Source of the DNA: Prorocentrum cordatum
Lineage: Eukaryota; Sar; Dinophyceae; Prorocentrales; Prorocentraceae
Direction of reading: 5' to 3'
Assembly: GCA_963575745.1 (NCBI GenBank)
Contig: CAUYUJ010009557.1
Span: 357,501 to 421,500 of the forward strand
DNA length: 64,000 nucleotides
The notes beneath the pieces were generated by a model. It saw only the letters and a program-made list of their open reading frames with translations, had not been told where the DNA came from and searched no databases. The position numbers were made by a program, and so were the translations under genes. Shown here one piece after another: positions 9,514 through 18,345 of the stretch (its first letter is position 1; every line of letters begins with the position of its first letter).

Positions 9514-11964
9514 TTGGATTTTCTGTTGCAATCGCCTGGGATATTTATTTTTGCAGGGGATTTCAATGCAGAGGTTGGGCCCCGATCGCAGCACGATGCT
9601 AAAGAAATGCGTATATTGGGGCCGAACCCGATAGGGTCGAGGAATCAGCGGGGTGAATGGTTATTGCAGTGGTGTTCGCTGAATGGTCTCTGCCTCGTCA
9701 ACACGTTTGATACTGCCGACCCGGAGCATCTTTGGACATACGTCAATGGATCAATCCAGAAGCAACTCGATTTCATCATTGTCCCGCTTGCATGGAAGCC
9801 CAATGTTCGGAAATGCAAGGCGACTTCAAATATTGACACTGGGTCAGACCATCGGCCGCTCAAGATGCGCATGGTTCTCGGCGCAAAGATAGAGAAGAAG
9901 ACCCGCGTTGCAAACAAGTCTTGGGGGCCAAACGTAGACGCGGACAGCTACGAGGCGTGCGTGGACCGTCTTCTACAGGAGCAGCCCGCCACCGAAGGAA
10001 GCACTTCCGATGTAGCAGCTAGGATCGAGAATGTGATGGTGGAGGGCTTGGCTTTGACATGCCCCCGCGTCCGGAGGATGCCAGAACGAACCCCGGAAGA
10101 CAAAGAAATACGCCGCCTAGTGGAGGAAAGGCGTCAACTTAGGCGATCTGCATTTCTCACTGTGCAGGAGAGAGCAGAGCGGAGAAAATCATTGAATCAT
10201 AGAATCAGACGTTTGATCCGGAAAAAAAGAGTGAACCAGAGAGCGGCGCGGATCGAACAAGTCTTGGGTGATTTCAAAGGTTTGAGCACGATTGCAAACT
10301 CTGGGGCAACGGCGCGACGAGAGCACATTGCGCATGTAACCGATGCTTCTGGCAACATCAAAGACTCGAAGGAAGACGTGGCCGAAGTGTTCGCCTCCTT
10401 CTACGAGTCGCTCTACGCGAGCACCGGGGAACAGAGGCCTTCTGGACAGGCTGCGGGCGGTGCACCCCCGGATTTCACGATGCTCGAGCTGACGGATGCC
10501 GTTCGTTCCATGAAGAACGGGAAGTGCAAGGATTCCGCCGGCATCGTTGCAGAGATGCTGAAGCACAGCGGCCATAAATTGCGGGAAAGCACCCTCTCGT
10601 TGTTCAACTCAGTGCTTCAGCCAGACAAGGAACCACCTGAATCGTGGAAACGCACTAGACTGATTCTCTTATTCAAAAAGGGGGACCCTGCGATTCCGAA
10701 GAACTACAGACCAATTGCGATCCTGCCGATACTGTATAAGCTTTTCGCCAAAATTGTTTGCAATCGCTTGCAGGGTGCTCTCATATCGCAGCAATCACAA
10801 GACCAGGCAGCTTATCGCCCAGGCTTCTCGACCGAAGACCATCTGCTCGCCTTAACCCTCCTTGTCGAAAAATGCAGCGAGTGGAATCAGGCATTGTGGC
10901 TCGTGCTCGTAGACTTCGAGAAGGCCTTCGACACGGTCGAACACGAGGAGTTGTGGGGCGTTCTGCGCGAGTTCGGGATTGATGAGTCGTACATTGAACT
11001 GCTTCGGAAACTGTACACCGATCAGACTGCTTCTGTGATCGCTGGGATTGAATCCCGCTCATTCAGCTTGGCCAGGGGTGTGAAACAAGGAGATCCACTC
11101 AGCGCTCTGCTATTCACTGCAGTAATGGAATCATGTTTTCGATCATTGAAGGCGAAATAGCATGGGCTCAACCGGAGGCGCGATGGGCAATACTTTGGTT
11201 TTGTGATCGATGACCAGGAGGACCCGCTGTCGAATCTACGCTTCGCCGATGACGTCTTGTTGTTCTCGCAGACCAAACAGGACGCAGCGAAAATGTTGGG
11301 CCACCTCCAGACCGCAGCGGCCAGATACGGGCTCCGAATCAACTTCGACAAGACGAAGGTTCTCACCAATGTGCAAAGCATCGCTGGTGGTTTCATGTTC
11401 GTCGGTGGCTCCCAGGTCGAGATTATTCCACCGGGAGGGTCAGAGAAGTATTTGGGTCGCGTAATCAATTTGGAAGATTATCACGGCGCTGAGATTTCAA
11501 ATCGTGTTTCAGCTGCCTGGAGAGCATTTGCAAAGTTTCGGCACGCCTTATGCTCAAGGAGATGTCCTTTATCAGCGAGATTGAAGCTGTTTGATTCGGT
11601 AGTCACTTCGACGGCTTTATATGGATGCTCGTGCTGGGCGATGAAGGTGGAGCACCGTCTGGCGCTCACGAGAGCACGGCGCAGAATGCTGCGAAAGATT
11701 TTCCAGATCCCCGTAAGACATGAGGAGGAGTGGATATCATACGTCCAAAGGTCCACTCGTCTATGCGAACAGAAGGCTCGTGAACGTGGATTACGCGACT
11801 GGGTCGAGACGCAGAGAACGCGGAAGTTGCAGTTCGCCTTCAAGACTAGCACGTGCACGAAAGGAAAATGGAACAGCCGGCTGCTGGACTGGGCCCCATG
11901 GTTCCAGACACGCCCAGGCAGGCGCTCAGGACGACCATGCAAGCGATGGTCAGACGATCTCTGA
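9514..11964 (+). pseudogene. LINE ORF2, C-terminal endonuclease and reverse transcriptase
   Basis: Starts inside the endonuclease: 'FIFAGDFNAEVG' (Asp and Asn) and 'SDHRPL' (catalytic Asp-His). Reverse transcriptase follows with 'KKGDPAIPKNYRPIAILP', motif A 'VLVDFEKAFDTVEH', motif B 'GVKQGDPLSALLF' and motif C 'LRFADDVLLFS' (FADD), then thumb and a C-terminal 'GRPCKRWSDDL'. The frame is open for about 2.45 kb except for one stop, TAG at 11158-11160, between motifs B and C; a single G-to-A change from TGG would explain it. The clade (Jockey, L1-like or other APE LINE) needs a tree. One nonsense codon suggests a fairly recent insertion. Confidence 0.93.
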
Positions 11965-12152
11965 TGCGTTTGGTCCACCGGACCTCGCTCCAGACCCCTC
12001 TCACCAGCACGACAGTAAAGCCGCCAGGCGCATGGATTTCACACCAGGCTCTGTCTACACGTTGCTAGTCTCACTCGGTCTGCCCAAGCGCGCTTCCGCG
12101 CGCCGTCAGGGGCCCGGCCCGCCGGCCGGTCAGCAGACCGCTCGCTCGCTCG
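11965..12152 (+). other. LINE 3' UTR with (CTCG)3 tail
   Basis: No coding motif after the stop that follows GRPCKRWSDDL. The element ends in three CTCG units directly before the right target duplicate. A short tandem tail instead of poly(A) is known in several LINE clades. Confidence 0.75.
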
Positions 12153-12168
12153 CTCAATCTCGTCACAA
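12153..12168 (+). repeat. Right target-site duplication of the LINE
   Basis: CTCAATCTCGTCACAA, identical to 7951-7966. It directly follows the CTCG tail. Confidence 0.93.
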
Positions 12169-12279
12169 ACTTAACGACTTCTGCCGTCCTCCGCTCCCGC
12201 CGGGTCGTCCACAATTTCTCCAGATTCCCCAACCAATGCTTGCACTTAAGGGTTCGTGCGCCTCCTCGAACTGGGCCTG

Positions 12280-12605
12280 CAAGCCAAGCTGGCGGCTATG
12301 TTGTCGCCGTCACCGCCTCGTCGCTGCCCATCGTCTAAGCCTGTCTGCTGGCCTGGCGGCTATGTTGCCGCCGTCGTCGCCACGTCGTCGCCCGTCGCTT
12401 GGGCCCATCTGCCAGTCTGGCGGCTGAGTTGTCGCCGTCACCGCCTCGTCGCCGCCAGTCGTCGGGGCCTGTCAGCCAGTCTGGCGGCCATGTTGTCGCC
12501 AGCGCTGCCACGTTCCCGCCTCGTCGCCGCCCGTCGCCTGGGCCTGCCTGCCGGTCTGGCGGCTGAGTTGTCGCCGTCGCCGCCCCGTCGCCGCCCCGTC
12601 GCGTA
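12280..12605. repeat. GTCGCC-rich minisatellite, ~64-75-bp unit
   Basis: The phrase 'tggcggctatgttgtcgccgtc' or close variants starts at about 12290, 12354, 12418, 12482 and 12556. Related single units occur at 39470-39550 and, reversed, at 54660-54790, always at an edge of the composite repeat. Confidence 0.75.
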
Positions 12606-14075
12606 GATTGCCCAAACAATTTGCACCACAAACTCTGTACAACATCGATTGTACCACGTCGATTGCACCGCATGTTTTCGACCACGTAGCTTGCAACATA
12701 TAAGTTTGCACCACACAAATATCACCACGTAAAGAGCAACACCAACAGTTGCACATCGCATAGATTTTCCGCTCCAAACAACTATTCGGATCTACCCCCC
12801 CCCCCTCGGTTAACGATGAACCCTGTCGTAAAACCGTTTTCGCACGAATCTGCCCCACCGTCCATCCCACGTGCGAACTCAGACCATTCCAGGCGGGCCA
12901 GGATTCGACTCCCCCCCTTCATCTTCTGCGGCACCAGTATGCGCGCGCACCCGTCGACCAACATCCATCAGTACTCAAGGACCCACTCCAACACACGGGG
13001 CGAAATGCACACGCACGCGTCGTCGCGCGCATTGAGAATCCATCGAAAACCTCAGGCTCAGCAGTAGTGGCAAAAATGAGGGTGACGAACACATGGGTAA
13101 ACACACGGTGTCGCACCAATGGTTTTCAAAAAAACACCTGCGCCCGCGCACTCGCGCATTTTACATACATTAAAAAACGCTGTTCGACTTTTACCACAAC
13201 ATGATTCCAAGCGTCCAAGCGGGCCTCTCGCGCGCGCATGCCCAAATCGTTCGAACACCCTTGCGCGCGTGTTGTCGCAAGGATGCCTTGCAGAACAAAC
13301 ACGAAAAACACGCGCGCGCGTCGTTTCGCGCGCATGCCGGAATCCGTTCCCAAAAAACCGTTGGTGTTCGTAGATATTTCAGATCCAATCAAACTGTGTT
13401 GCAACATCCGTTTGCAAACACATTCTGCTTTCGTGGTCTCGCGGATTCAAGCGGAAACCGAACAAGGTTCCCCAACATGTTCGTCACACTCTTTCAAATG
13501 AGACTCTCGCGACGCATGACGAACTCATTGGGGCGCCATTGCGCGCGTGCTGGAAGGGGCCACGATCCGCGTCAAATAACACCACGCGAGCCACTCGCGC
13601 GCTTCGGCCGCGCGCGCATGTCGAACCCCTTCTCAAGACCTGCATCGCCGACGCGAGGGCATCGTCATTGTTATCGCGCGCGTGATCAACATCAGCGAAG
13701 GTCATTGGCGTCATCGCCACCATCGCCACCACCATCGCTACTCTCATAATCGTGTCTACTGTTGTCGGCGTCGCCATAATACCGCGCCCGCCCGGGTCAC
13801 CGATTCGCAACGAAATGCCCGCTGGGAAGGCCCAGCGGTTAGAGCCACCGCGGTCGCGTCGGTGGCGCCAAACAAGCTGACCGCTGTGCGCGCGAGCGTG
13901 CGCGGGCTGGCGCGGCCGCAAGGATGCACCAACCAACGCCAAGCACTCATCGCACTCGCCGCCGCATGGGTTTTGTAAACCAACTTGCGGGCGGGTGGGT
14001 GGAATGCCTGCAGAGGCACGGCATCTGTCAACCCACTTGTGGGAGCCAATTGCACCACGTATATTGCACAGTACG
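12606..14075 (+). repeat. Composite repeat CR, copy 1
   Basis: Order: 'ttgcaccacgta' degenerate repeats (12610-12760); a C-run followed by conserved text with 'attccaggcgggcc' (12780-12960); several ~290-bp sub-units containing 'cgcgcgtcgtcgcgcgcat' (13000-13640); a CATCG-rich part (13640-13780); 'cgctgggaaggcccagcgg'; and 'caacttgcgggcgggtgggtggaatg' (13980-14010). The same order recurs at 43130-45190 and 51895-54640 and, reversed, at 39560-40870. ORFs here are not conserved between copies, so I call no gene. Confidence 0.75.
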
Positions 14076-14299
14076 AGTCGCACCACAGACTACGAGGGGC
14101 GCGCCGCTGGATGCCCCCAAAAAAGAAGGGTCCAGGACCCCCCCCTCCCAGTTTTCCCTGATCCGCCGTCCTGGGGGACCCCCCCCCCGATCCGTCGTTC
14201 CAGACCCCCCCTCCCGCATAGGGGGGAGGGTGTTTAACCTATTTTCCCCTCCCCTTTTTGGCCACGCCGCCCCTAGCTCCAGAACCCGACCCACCAACC

Positions 14300-14820
14300 C
14301 TGTCGCCCTAATCCGAACCCTGACACCCTACCCCTGACACCCTTAGCCTGACCCAAATCCGAACACCTGAACCCGAATACCCTAAACACCCTAACGCTCA
14401 CACCCTATCCCGAACCCTACCGACGTGAGCCGCACGCCCTAACCCTGACACCCTAACCCGAACCTTACCGCCCTTATCCTAACACCCGAACCCTAACACC
14501 CTACCCCTAACTAGACCTAACACCCTACTCCGAACACTACCGCCCTCACCTCACCCGAACCCTACCACCTCAAGCGTACACTCTGATCCGAACACGAATG
14601 CCCTAACACACGAATCCCACACCCTAACACGCTAAGACCTGGACCCTTACCCCGAAGCCACAGGCTCTAAACCCTTAGCCCTGGGCCCTAAGCCTCAAAC
14701 CCTAAGCCGCACGCCATAAGCCGTAAGACACGAATCCCAGGGTTCGAACTTAACCCCTAAGCCCTGAGCTCTAAGGCTGAAGCCCAAAACCCACATGTCT
14801 AAACCCTAAGGTTTAAGCCC
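14300..14820 (+). repeat. Degenerate interstitial telomere-like tract
   Basis: About 500 bp made of CCCTAA, CCCTAAC, CCGAACC, CCCTAAAC and 'acaccctaa' words in irregular order, C-strand orientation. Plant/protist-type telomere repeat is CCCTAAA on this strand; exact CCCTAAA occurs only a few times. Nothing else lies in this stretch. Confidence 0.6.
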
Positions 14821-14825
14821 TGGTT

Positions 14826-15595
14826 TCGGCTGCGTGTGCGTACTCTGAAACTCTGCCGTGCTTCCCAGGAGCCAACGACAGCAACGACGTTCGCGCAGTT
14901 CGCAACCCCCCAGGTAGCTGGCGACAACAGCGCAATTCGCAATCCCCTTGGGGAGGTGCGAAATCTCGTCTGGGCGCGCGTACTCCCAAACTCCGCTGCG
15001 CCTCCCAAACACCCACGAGGGTGGCGACGATAGCGCAATCCGCGATCACCCAAAAAGAACTGTGAGGTCTCGGCTTGGCGTGCCTACTCCGCTGCCCCGC
15101 TGGACCTCCCAGGAGGCCATGAAAGTGGCGACAATTGCGCAGTTCGCAGATCCCCCCAGGGAGCTGCGAGGTCTAATGTAGGTCTGCGTAAGGCGTCACT
15201 CCGCTGGACCCCCCAGCAGCTTCCAAAACTGGCGACAGTTTCGTAGTTCGCAGCCCGCCAGAGATGGCGAGATCGAATCTAGACCAGCGTAGGGCGTCAC
15301 TCCGCTGAACCCCCCAGCAACCCTCGAAGGTGGCGACGGCCGCGCAACTCGCGGCCCACACTTGGACGGCAATGTCTAATATGAGTCTGCGGAAGGCGTC
15401 GCTTCGCTGGACTCCACAGCAGCTCTCGAAAGCGGGGACACCTTCGCAGTTCGATGCCCCCCACAAGGATGGCGAAGTCCAATCTGGGCCTGCGTAATGC
15501 GTCACTCCGCTGGACCCCCAGCAACTCTCAAAAGTGGTGACACTGTCCAAATTCACAGCCCCCCAGAGATGGCGAGGTCTAGAATGATTCCAGTC
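14826..15595. repeat. ~105-bp satellite S, array A (about 7 units)
   Basis: Each unit runs: 'actccgctggacc' - 'cagcagc' - 'gaaagtggcgaca' - 'tcgcagttcgca' - 'ccccca' - 'gatggcgaggtc' - 'ctgcgtaaggcg'. Anchors near 15005, 15098, 15198, 15300, 15402 and 15505 give a period near 100-105 bp. Arrays B and C at 18590-19050 and 19745-20830 have the same unit. Confidence 0.85.
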
Positions 15596-15599
15596 CAGT

Positions 15600-15900
15600 C
15601 GTTGCGAGGCCTCTTGGGAGCTTCTTTGTGGCGTCTTGGACGTGTCTTGGGGGCTTCTTGGGGCCTCTTCTGCACTGGGCTTCTTTGGGGCGTCTTGGGG
15701 GCGTCTTGGGCCGTCTTGGGGCGCTCTTGCGGCGTATGGCCCATTCGGAGGCCACTCGCGGCCGTTTTGGGGCTTTCTTGTGGTCCTCTTGAGTTCGGCC
15801 GTCTTAGGGCCCGCTTGGACCGTCATGAAGGCCTTGTAAGTGCTTCTTGGGCCGTCTTGGAGCCATTTTGGAGGCTGCTTGGGCCGTCATGGGCCTCTGT
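15600..15900 (+). repeat. CTTGGGGCC low-complexity repeat (block 1)
   Basis: Irregular tandem of 'gggccgtcttgggg' and 'cctcttggggc' with a 10-12-base pulse. All frames are open and give Gly/Ser/Trp/Leu strings, which are repeat artefacts. The reverse complement forms a larger block at 34080-34730. Confidence 0.8.
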
Positions 15901-16130
15901 GCCGGGGTTTAAACAGCACGCGATGCTCGGCAGTGTTTATGCGAGAAGCGGCGCACAGCTCCCAGCGTGACAAACAAGACTTGCTCTGCCCCGCTTGCTG
16001 GCGGACAGATTTGGCGCCGCGCAGCCGATCCAGACTGGTACTCACCGCTGAGGAAAAGTGCGCAAATGTGGAAGGTGTGGATGTTGGTTGGCGTGACCTG
16101 CTCGGCTGCCGCGCGTGCGTGCCGCTCCGT
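15901..16130. other. Short non-repeat spacer, no gene
   Basis: About 230 bp of ordinary sequence between two CTTGGGG blocks. No domain or RNA gene recognised. Confidence 0.4.
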
Positions 16131-16490
16131 CCTGCAATCCCGAGGGCTTCTGGGCGGCCTTATGGGGGGCTCTTGGGAGCCTCTTGAAAGCCTCGTGGGG
16201 GCTTCTTGGAGCGTCATTGGGACCGCTTTGGGGCCTCTTGGGGCTTCTTGTTGACGTCTTGCGCTGGCTTGGGGCGCGCGCCGTCTGGCCCCTGCGGAAG
16301 CCATCTTGAAGGCCTCTCGCGGCCACCTGAAGGGCTCTCTTGGAATCCTCCCGGACCGTCTTGGGGGCCTCTTTTGGCCGTCTCGAGGCCCTCATGAGCA
16401 ATCCTGTGGCCTCTTTTGGGGGCCTCGCTGGCCGTCTTGGGGTCTTGCTGGAGGCAGCCTGGGCCGTCATGGTCCTCTGAGAGCCCAAAG
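16130..16490 (+). repeat. CTTGGGGCC low-complexity repeat (block 2)
   Basis: Same wording as 15600-15900. The HAD retrocopy is inserted near its right end, and the repeat resumes at 18214 after the insertion. Confidence 0.8.
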
Positions 16491-16554
16491 AGGCGAGAAC
16501 GCGACAATCTTTCAACAACCAGCGGAAAATCAATGATTTTGGTTCCTGGAGGCG

Positions 16555-16569
16555 CTCTTTAGGGGTCCT
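16555..16569 (+). repeat. Left target-site duplication of the HAD retrocopy
   Basis: CTCTTTAGGGGTCCT, identical to 18199-18213. The flanking base differs (G on the left copy, A on the right). Confidence 0.93.
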
Positions 16570-16601
16570 TTTTTTTTTTTTTGTTTTTTTTGTTTTTTGT
16601 T
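16569..16601 (-). other. Retroposed poly(A) tail
   Basis: Plus-strand run of T with G only at 16583, 16592 and 16599, that is a poly(A) on the coding strand, directly abutting the left target duplicate. The few interruptions suggest modest age. Confidence 0.85.
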
Positions 16602-16996
16602 CAGGACACCAACGGTCCATCAGGCAGAGCGTCAGGAGCAGCCCCGATCCTCGAGTCCCTATCTATTGCATGCTTGCACAAAGGGCATCACCCGTCCACG
16701 AGCGAAGGCCCCCAAAAAGACAAAAAAAAAAACAAAACAAAAACAACAGACCAAATGATACGGTCTTCACTTATCATCTGCGCGGCGGCGGCCGCTCTTC
16801 ACTTCTTATCAACGCGCGAAGCCGGCCCTGGAGAAGCAGAGCTGTGCCCGCAAAAAGTGCCCCTTGCCAGACTCCCCGAGGTTCAGCTCGAATTCGAAAG
16901 GCTCCAGGGCTCGCAGAGGGCGCCCTCGAACCGATGATGCCAGCGTCTGCCCTCTGCCCTTCCCTCCTCCCCCGCCTCATCGCTCCCAACGTCGTG

Positions 16997-18073
16997 TCAG
17001 CCGACCCAGTGGGCCCCAGCGCGGAGGAACGAGTGCGCCAGGGCCACCGACATCTTCACCCAGCCGGGGCTTTCGCGCCGAGGCTGGGCAGTCTTCACCC
17101 AGCCGGGGCTCTCGCGCTGCGGCTGGGCCCTGCGCGCGCACACACGGCCGCATGCGTCCCCCTTGCCGCCACCCTCCTCGGTGACCGCTGGCACCTCGGG
17201 GACACCACCGTCGCCCGAACGGCTGACGGCCCCCAAGAAGTCCAGGGCACGGTGGAAGTGCTCTCTCGTCAGCCCGCAGCTCAGTTGCACAAAGAGGCCG
17301 GAGTCCGTGGTCCACTCGTCGTACGTGTGGACGAGCCGCACCGAGGCGTCGATGCGGGTGGGCAGACGGGACAGCAAGTACTGCTCGACGGCGCCCGCAG
17401 AGCTCATCTTCTTCCAGCCGCAACGCCAAGTCCCGAAGGGAGCGGTGTGGAAGTCGTCGAGCACCAGGATGCGCAGCTGCTGGAAAGACCGTGGGGCTTT
17501 CTTGCAGTACCCCGCGGCGAAGTCGGCGATGCGCTGCAAGCGGAGCTCAGGGGTGCGGTCTTCCAGGATCGCAGTGCGCGAGTCGAAGGCAAAGGACCTG
17601 CCCAAGTGCCGCGAGAGGGAGGCCTCCACCACGGTGACACGATGCGTGTGCTTGGGCAAGCGCCAGGTGGACGACAGCACCACCGTGCACCGCGGTCCAG
17701 CAGCCTCGATGAGCCGTGCCAGGCGCCACACCAGCAGGTCACTCAGTTCTGTCGCCGCGGGGGACAGCAGCCTCGCGTAGGCTGCGCCCTCGCACGGCCC
17801 TGCCAGGCGGTTGCACGTCGCAATGATGCGCTCGACGGCGACGCGCTGGGACCCCGGCAGCCTGTGCCTCTGGCCCCACCTCGCCAGAGCGCGCTCGGCG
17901 TTGTCTTCGCTGAACGACAGCGGGGCGCCCTCCGGATCGAGGATCCCGAGGTTCAGCACCCCGTCAATGTCCACGAAAAGCATGGTCTCGGGCTCGGACG
18001 CGGCGCTCCACCCGCGCTGCACCTGGGCCGCCTCCCAGCCGCCTGCGTCGCAGAAGGCGACAGGAGGCGACAT
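16997..18073 (-). CDS. HAD-fold protein (RNA-repair-associated HAD-like), retrogene
   Basis: The 358-residue ORF is intact. Motif I is 'FVDIDGVLN' (Asp35, Asp37, nucleophile and acid of HAD enzymes), motif II 'VVLSSTWR' (Ser134/135) and motif IV 'ILVLDDFHT' (Asp206-Asp207). DxDGVLN with SSTWR resembles the HAD domains found in multi-domain RNA-repair proteins, so a phosphoesterase is likely; the substrate is unknown. The first ATG after the SL/leader is chosen; a second Met at residue 31 lies just before motif I. The C-terminus holds two copies of a 13-residue repeat ending ESPGWVK(T/M), from a 39-bp tandem at about 17053-17130, and looks disordered. It is a retrocopy with a full SL, so expression would need a promoter at the new site. 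An ORF this long without disruption suggests recent insertion or selection. Confidence 0.8.
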   Translation of the reverse strand: MSPPVAFCDAGGWEAAQVQRGWSAASEPETMLFVDIDGVLNLGILDPEGAPLSFSEDNAERALARWGQRHRLPGSQRVAVERIIATCNRLAGPCEGAAYARLLSPAATELSDLLVWRLARLIEAAGPRCTVVLSSTWRLPKHTHRVTVVEASLSRHLGRSFAFDSRTAILEDRTPELRLQRIADFAAGYCKKAPRSFQQLRILVLDDFHTAPFGTWRCGWKKMSSAGAVEQYLLSRLPTRIDASVRLVHTYDEWTTDSGLFVQLSCGLTREHFHRALDFLGAVSRSGDGGVPEVPAVTEEGGGKGDACGRVCARRAQPQRESPGWVKTAQPRRESPGWVKMSVALAHSFLRAGAHWVG

Positions 18074-18161
18074 CTGCGCCTGCTGAGGCGCGGCAGGGGA
18101 GTGGCGGGGGCTGAGTTGGCGGACCCGAAAACAAAAACAAAAAAAAACGCCTGCCGAAACA

Positions 18162-18176
18162 CGTGAGCCAGAAGGG
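18162..18176 (-). other. Older degraded spliced-leader relic
   Basis: On the minus strand it reads CCCTTCTGGCTCACG, matching the SL 3' portion CCATTTTGGCTCAAG at 12 of 15 bases, and follows the complete SL with no gap. This SL plus truncated-SL tandem is the known pattern when a retroposed gene is trans-spliced again at the AG inside its own old SL. Confidence 0.72.
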
Positions 18177-18198
18177 CTTGAGCCAAAATGGTTACGGA
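18177..18198 (-). other. Complete genomic dinoflagellate spliced-leader sequence
   Basis: The minus strand starts TCCGTAACC and ends ATTTTGGCTCAAG. It matches the 22-nt dinoflagellate SL at 21 of 22 positions (A for G in the CCGTAG part). It is the exact 5' end of the retrocopy; the next base outward begins the target duplicate, so the mRNA was copied to its first nucleotide. Confidence 0.93.
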
Positions 18199-18213
18199 CT
18201 CTTTAGGGGTCCT
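18199..18213 (+). repeat. Right target-site duplication of the HAD retrocopy
   Basis: CTCTTTAGGGGTCCT, identical to 16555-16569, directly outside the 5' end of the SL. Confidence 0.93.
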
Positions 18214-18345
18214 ATTGGGGCCCTCTTGGGCCGTTGTGGGGGTCTCATGGGCCCTCTGGAGACCATCTTGAACCGTCTTGGGGCCGTCTTGGGCCGTCCT
18301 GGGGCCATCTTGGGCCGTCTTGAGGCCCGCTTGGAGTCCCAAGAA
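18214..18345 (+). repeat. CTTGGGGCC low-complexity repeat (block 3)
   Basis: Continuation of the block at 16130-16490 beyond the retrocopy ('ggggccctcttgggccg'). Confidence 0.75.

Larger units (their letters stand above)
7967..12152 (+). mobile_element. LINE (APE-type non-LTR retrotransposon) with a 5' inversion
   Basis: A 4,186-bp insertion bounded by a perfect 16-bp direct repeat. The 3' part (9514-12152) is on the plus strand: second half of the AP-endonuclease, reverse transcriptase, 3' UTR and a terminal (CTCG)3 tail at 12141-12152 instead of poly(A). The 5' part (7967-9513) is on the minus strand: SL remnant, 5' UTR, ORF1 and first half of the endonuclease. The two endonuclease halves meet if the 5' part is flipped, with only a few residues lost. 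Inversion inside intact TSDs is what twin priming produces; a later inversion or an assembly fault would not be expected to leave the outer TSDs and the SL exactly at the joint. Inactive now: one nonsense codon, one ORF1 frameshift, split endonuclease. Confidence 0.92.
16570..18198 (-). mobile_element. Full-length retrocopy of a trans-spliced mRNA (HAD-fold gene)
   Basis: On the minus strand, in order: complete SL (18198-18177), degraded second SL (18176-18162), 88-nt leader, 358-codon ORF (18073-16997), ~400-nt 3' region, and a poly(A) tail (plus-strand T run 16569-16601, broken by three G). A perfect 15-bp direct repeat, CTCTTTAGGGGTCCT, sits immediately outside both ends. SL at one end, poly(A) at the other and TSDs outside are the signature of reverse-transcribed mature mRNA. 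The insertion lies inside a CTTGGGGCC repeat that resumes on each side. Confidence 0.93.

Noticed and set aside
15855-15876. CCATTTTGG in a CTTGGGG block as an SL relic
   Set aside because: The match stops after nine bases and the context is the GCCGTCTTGGGG repeat, which yields such text by mutation.
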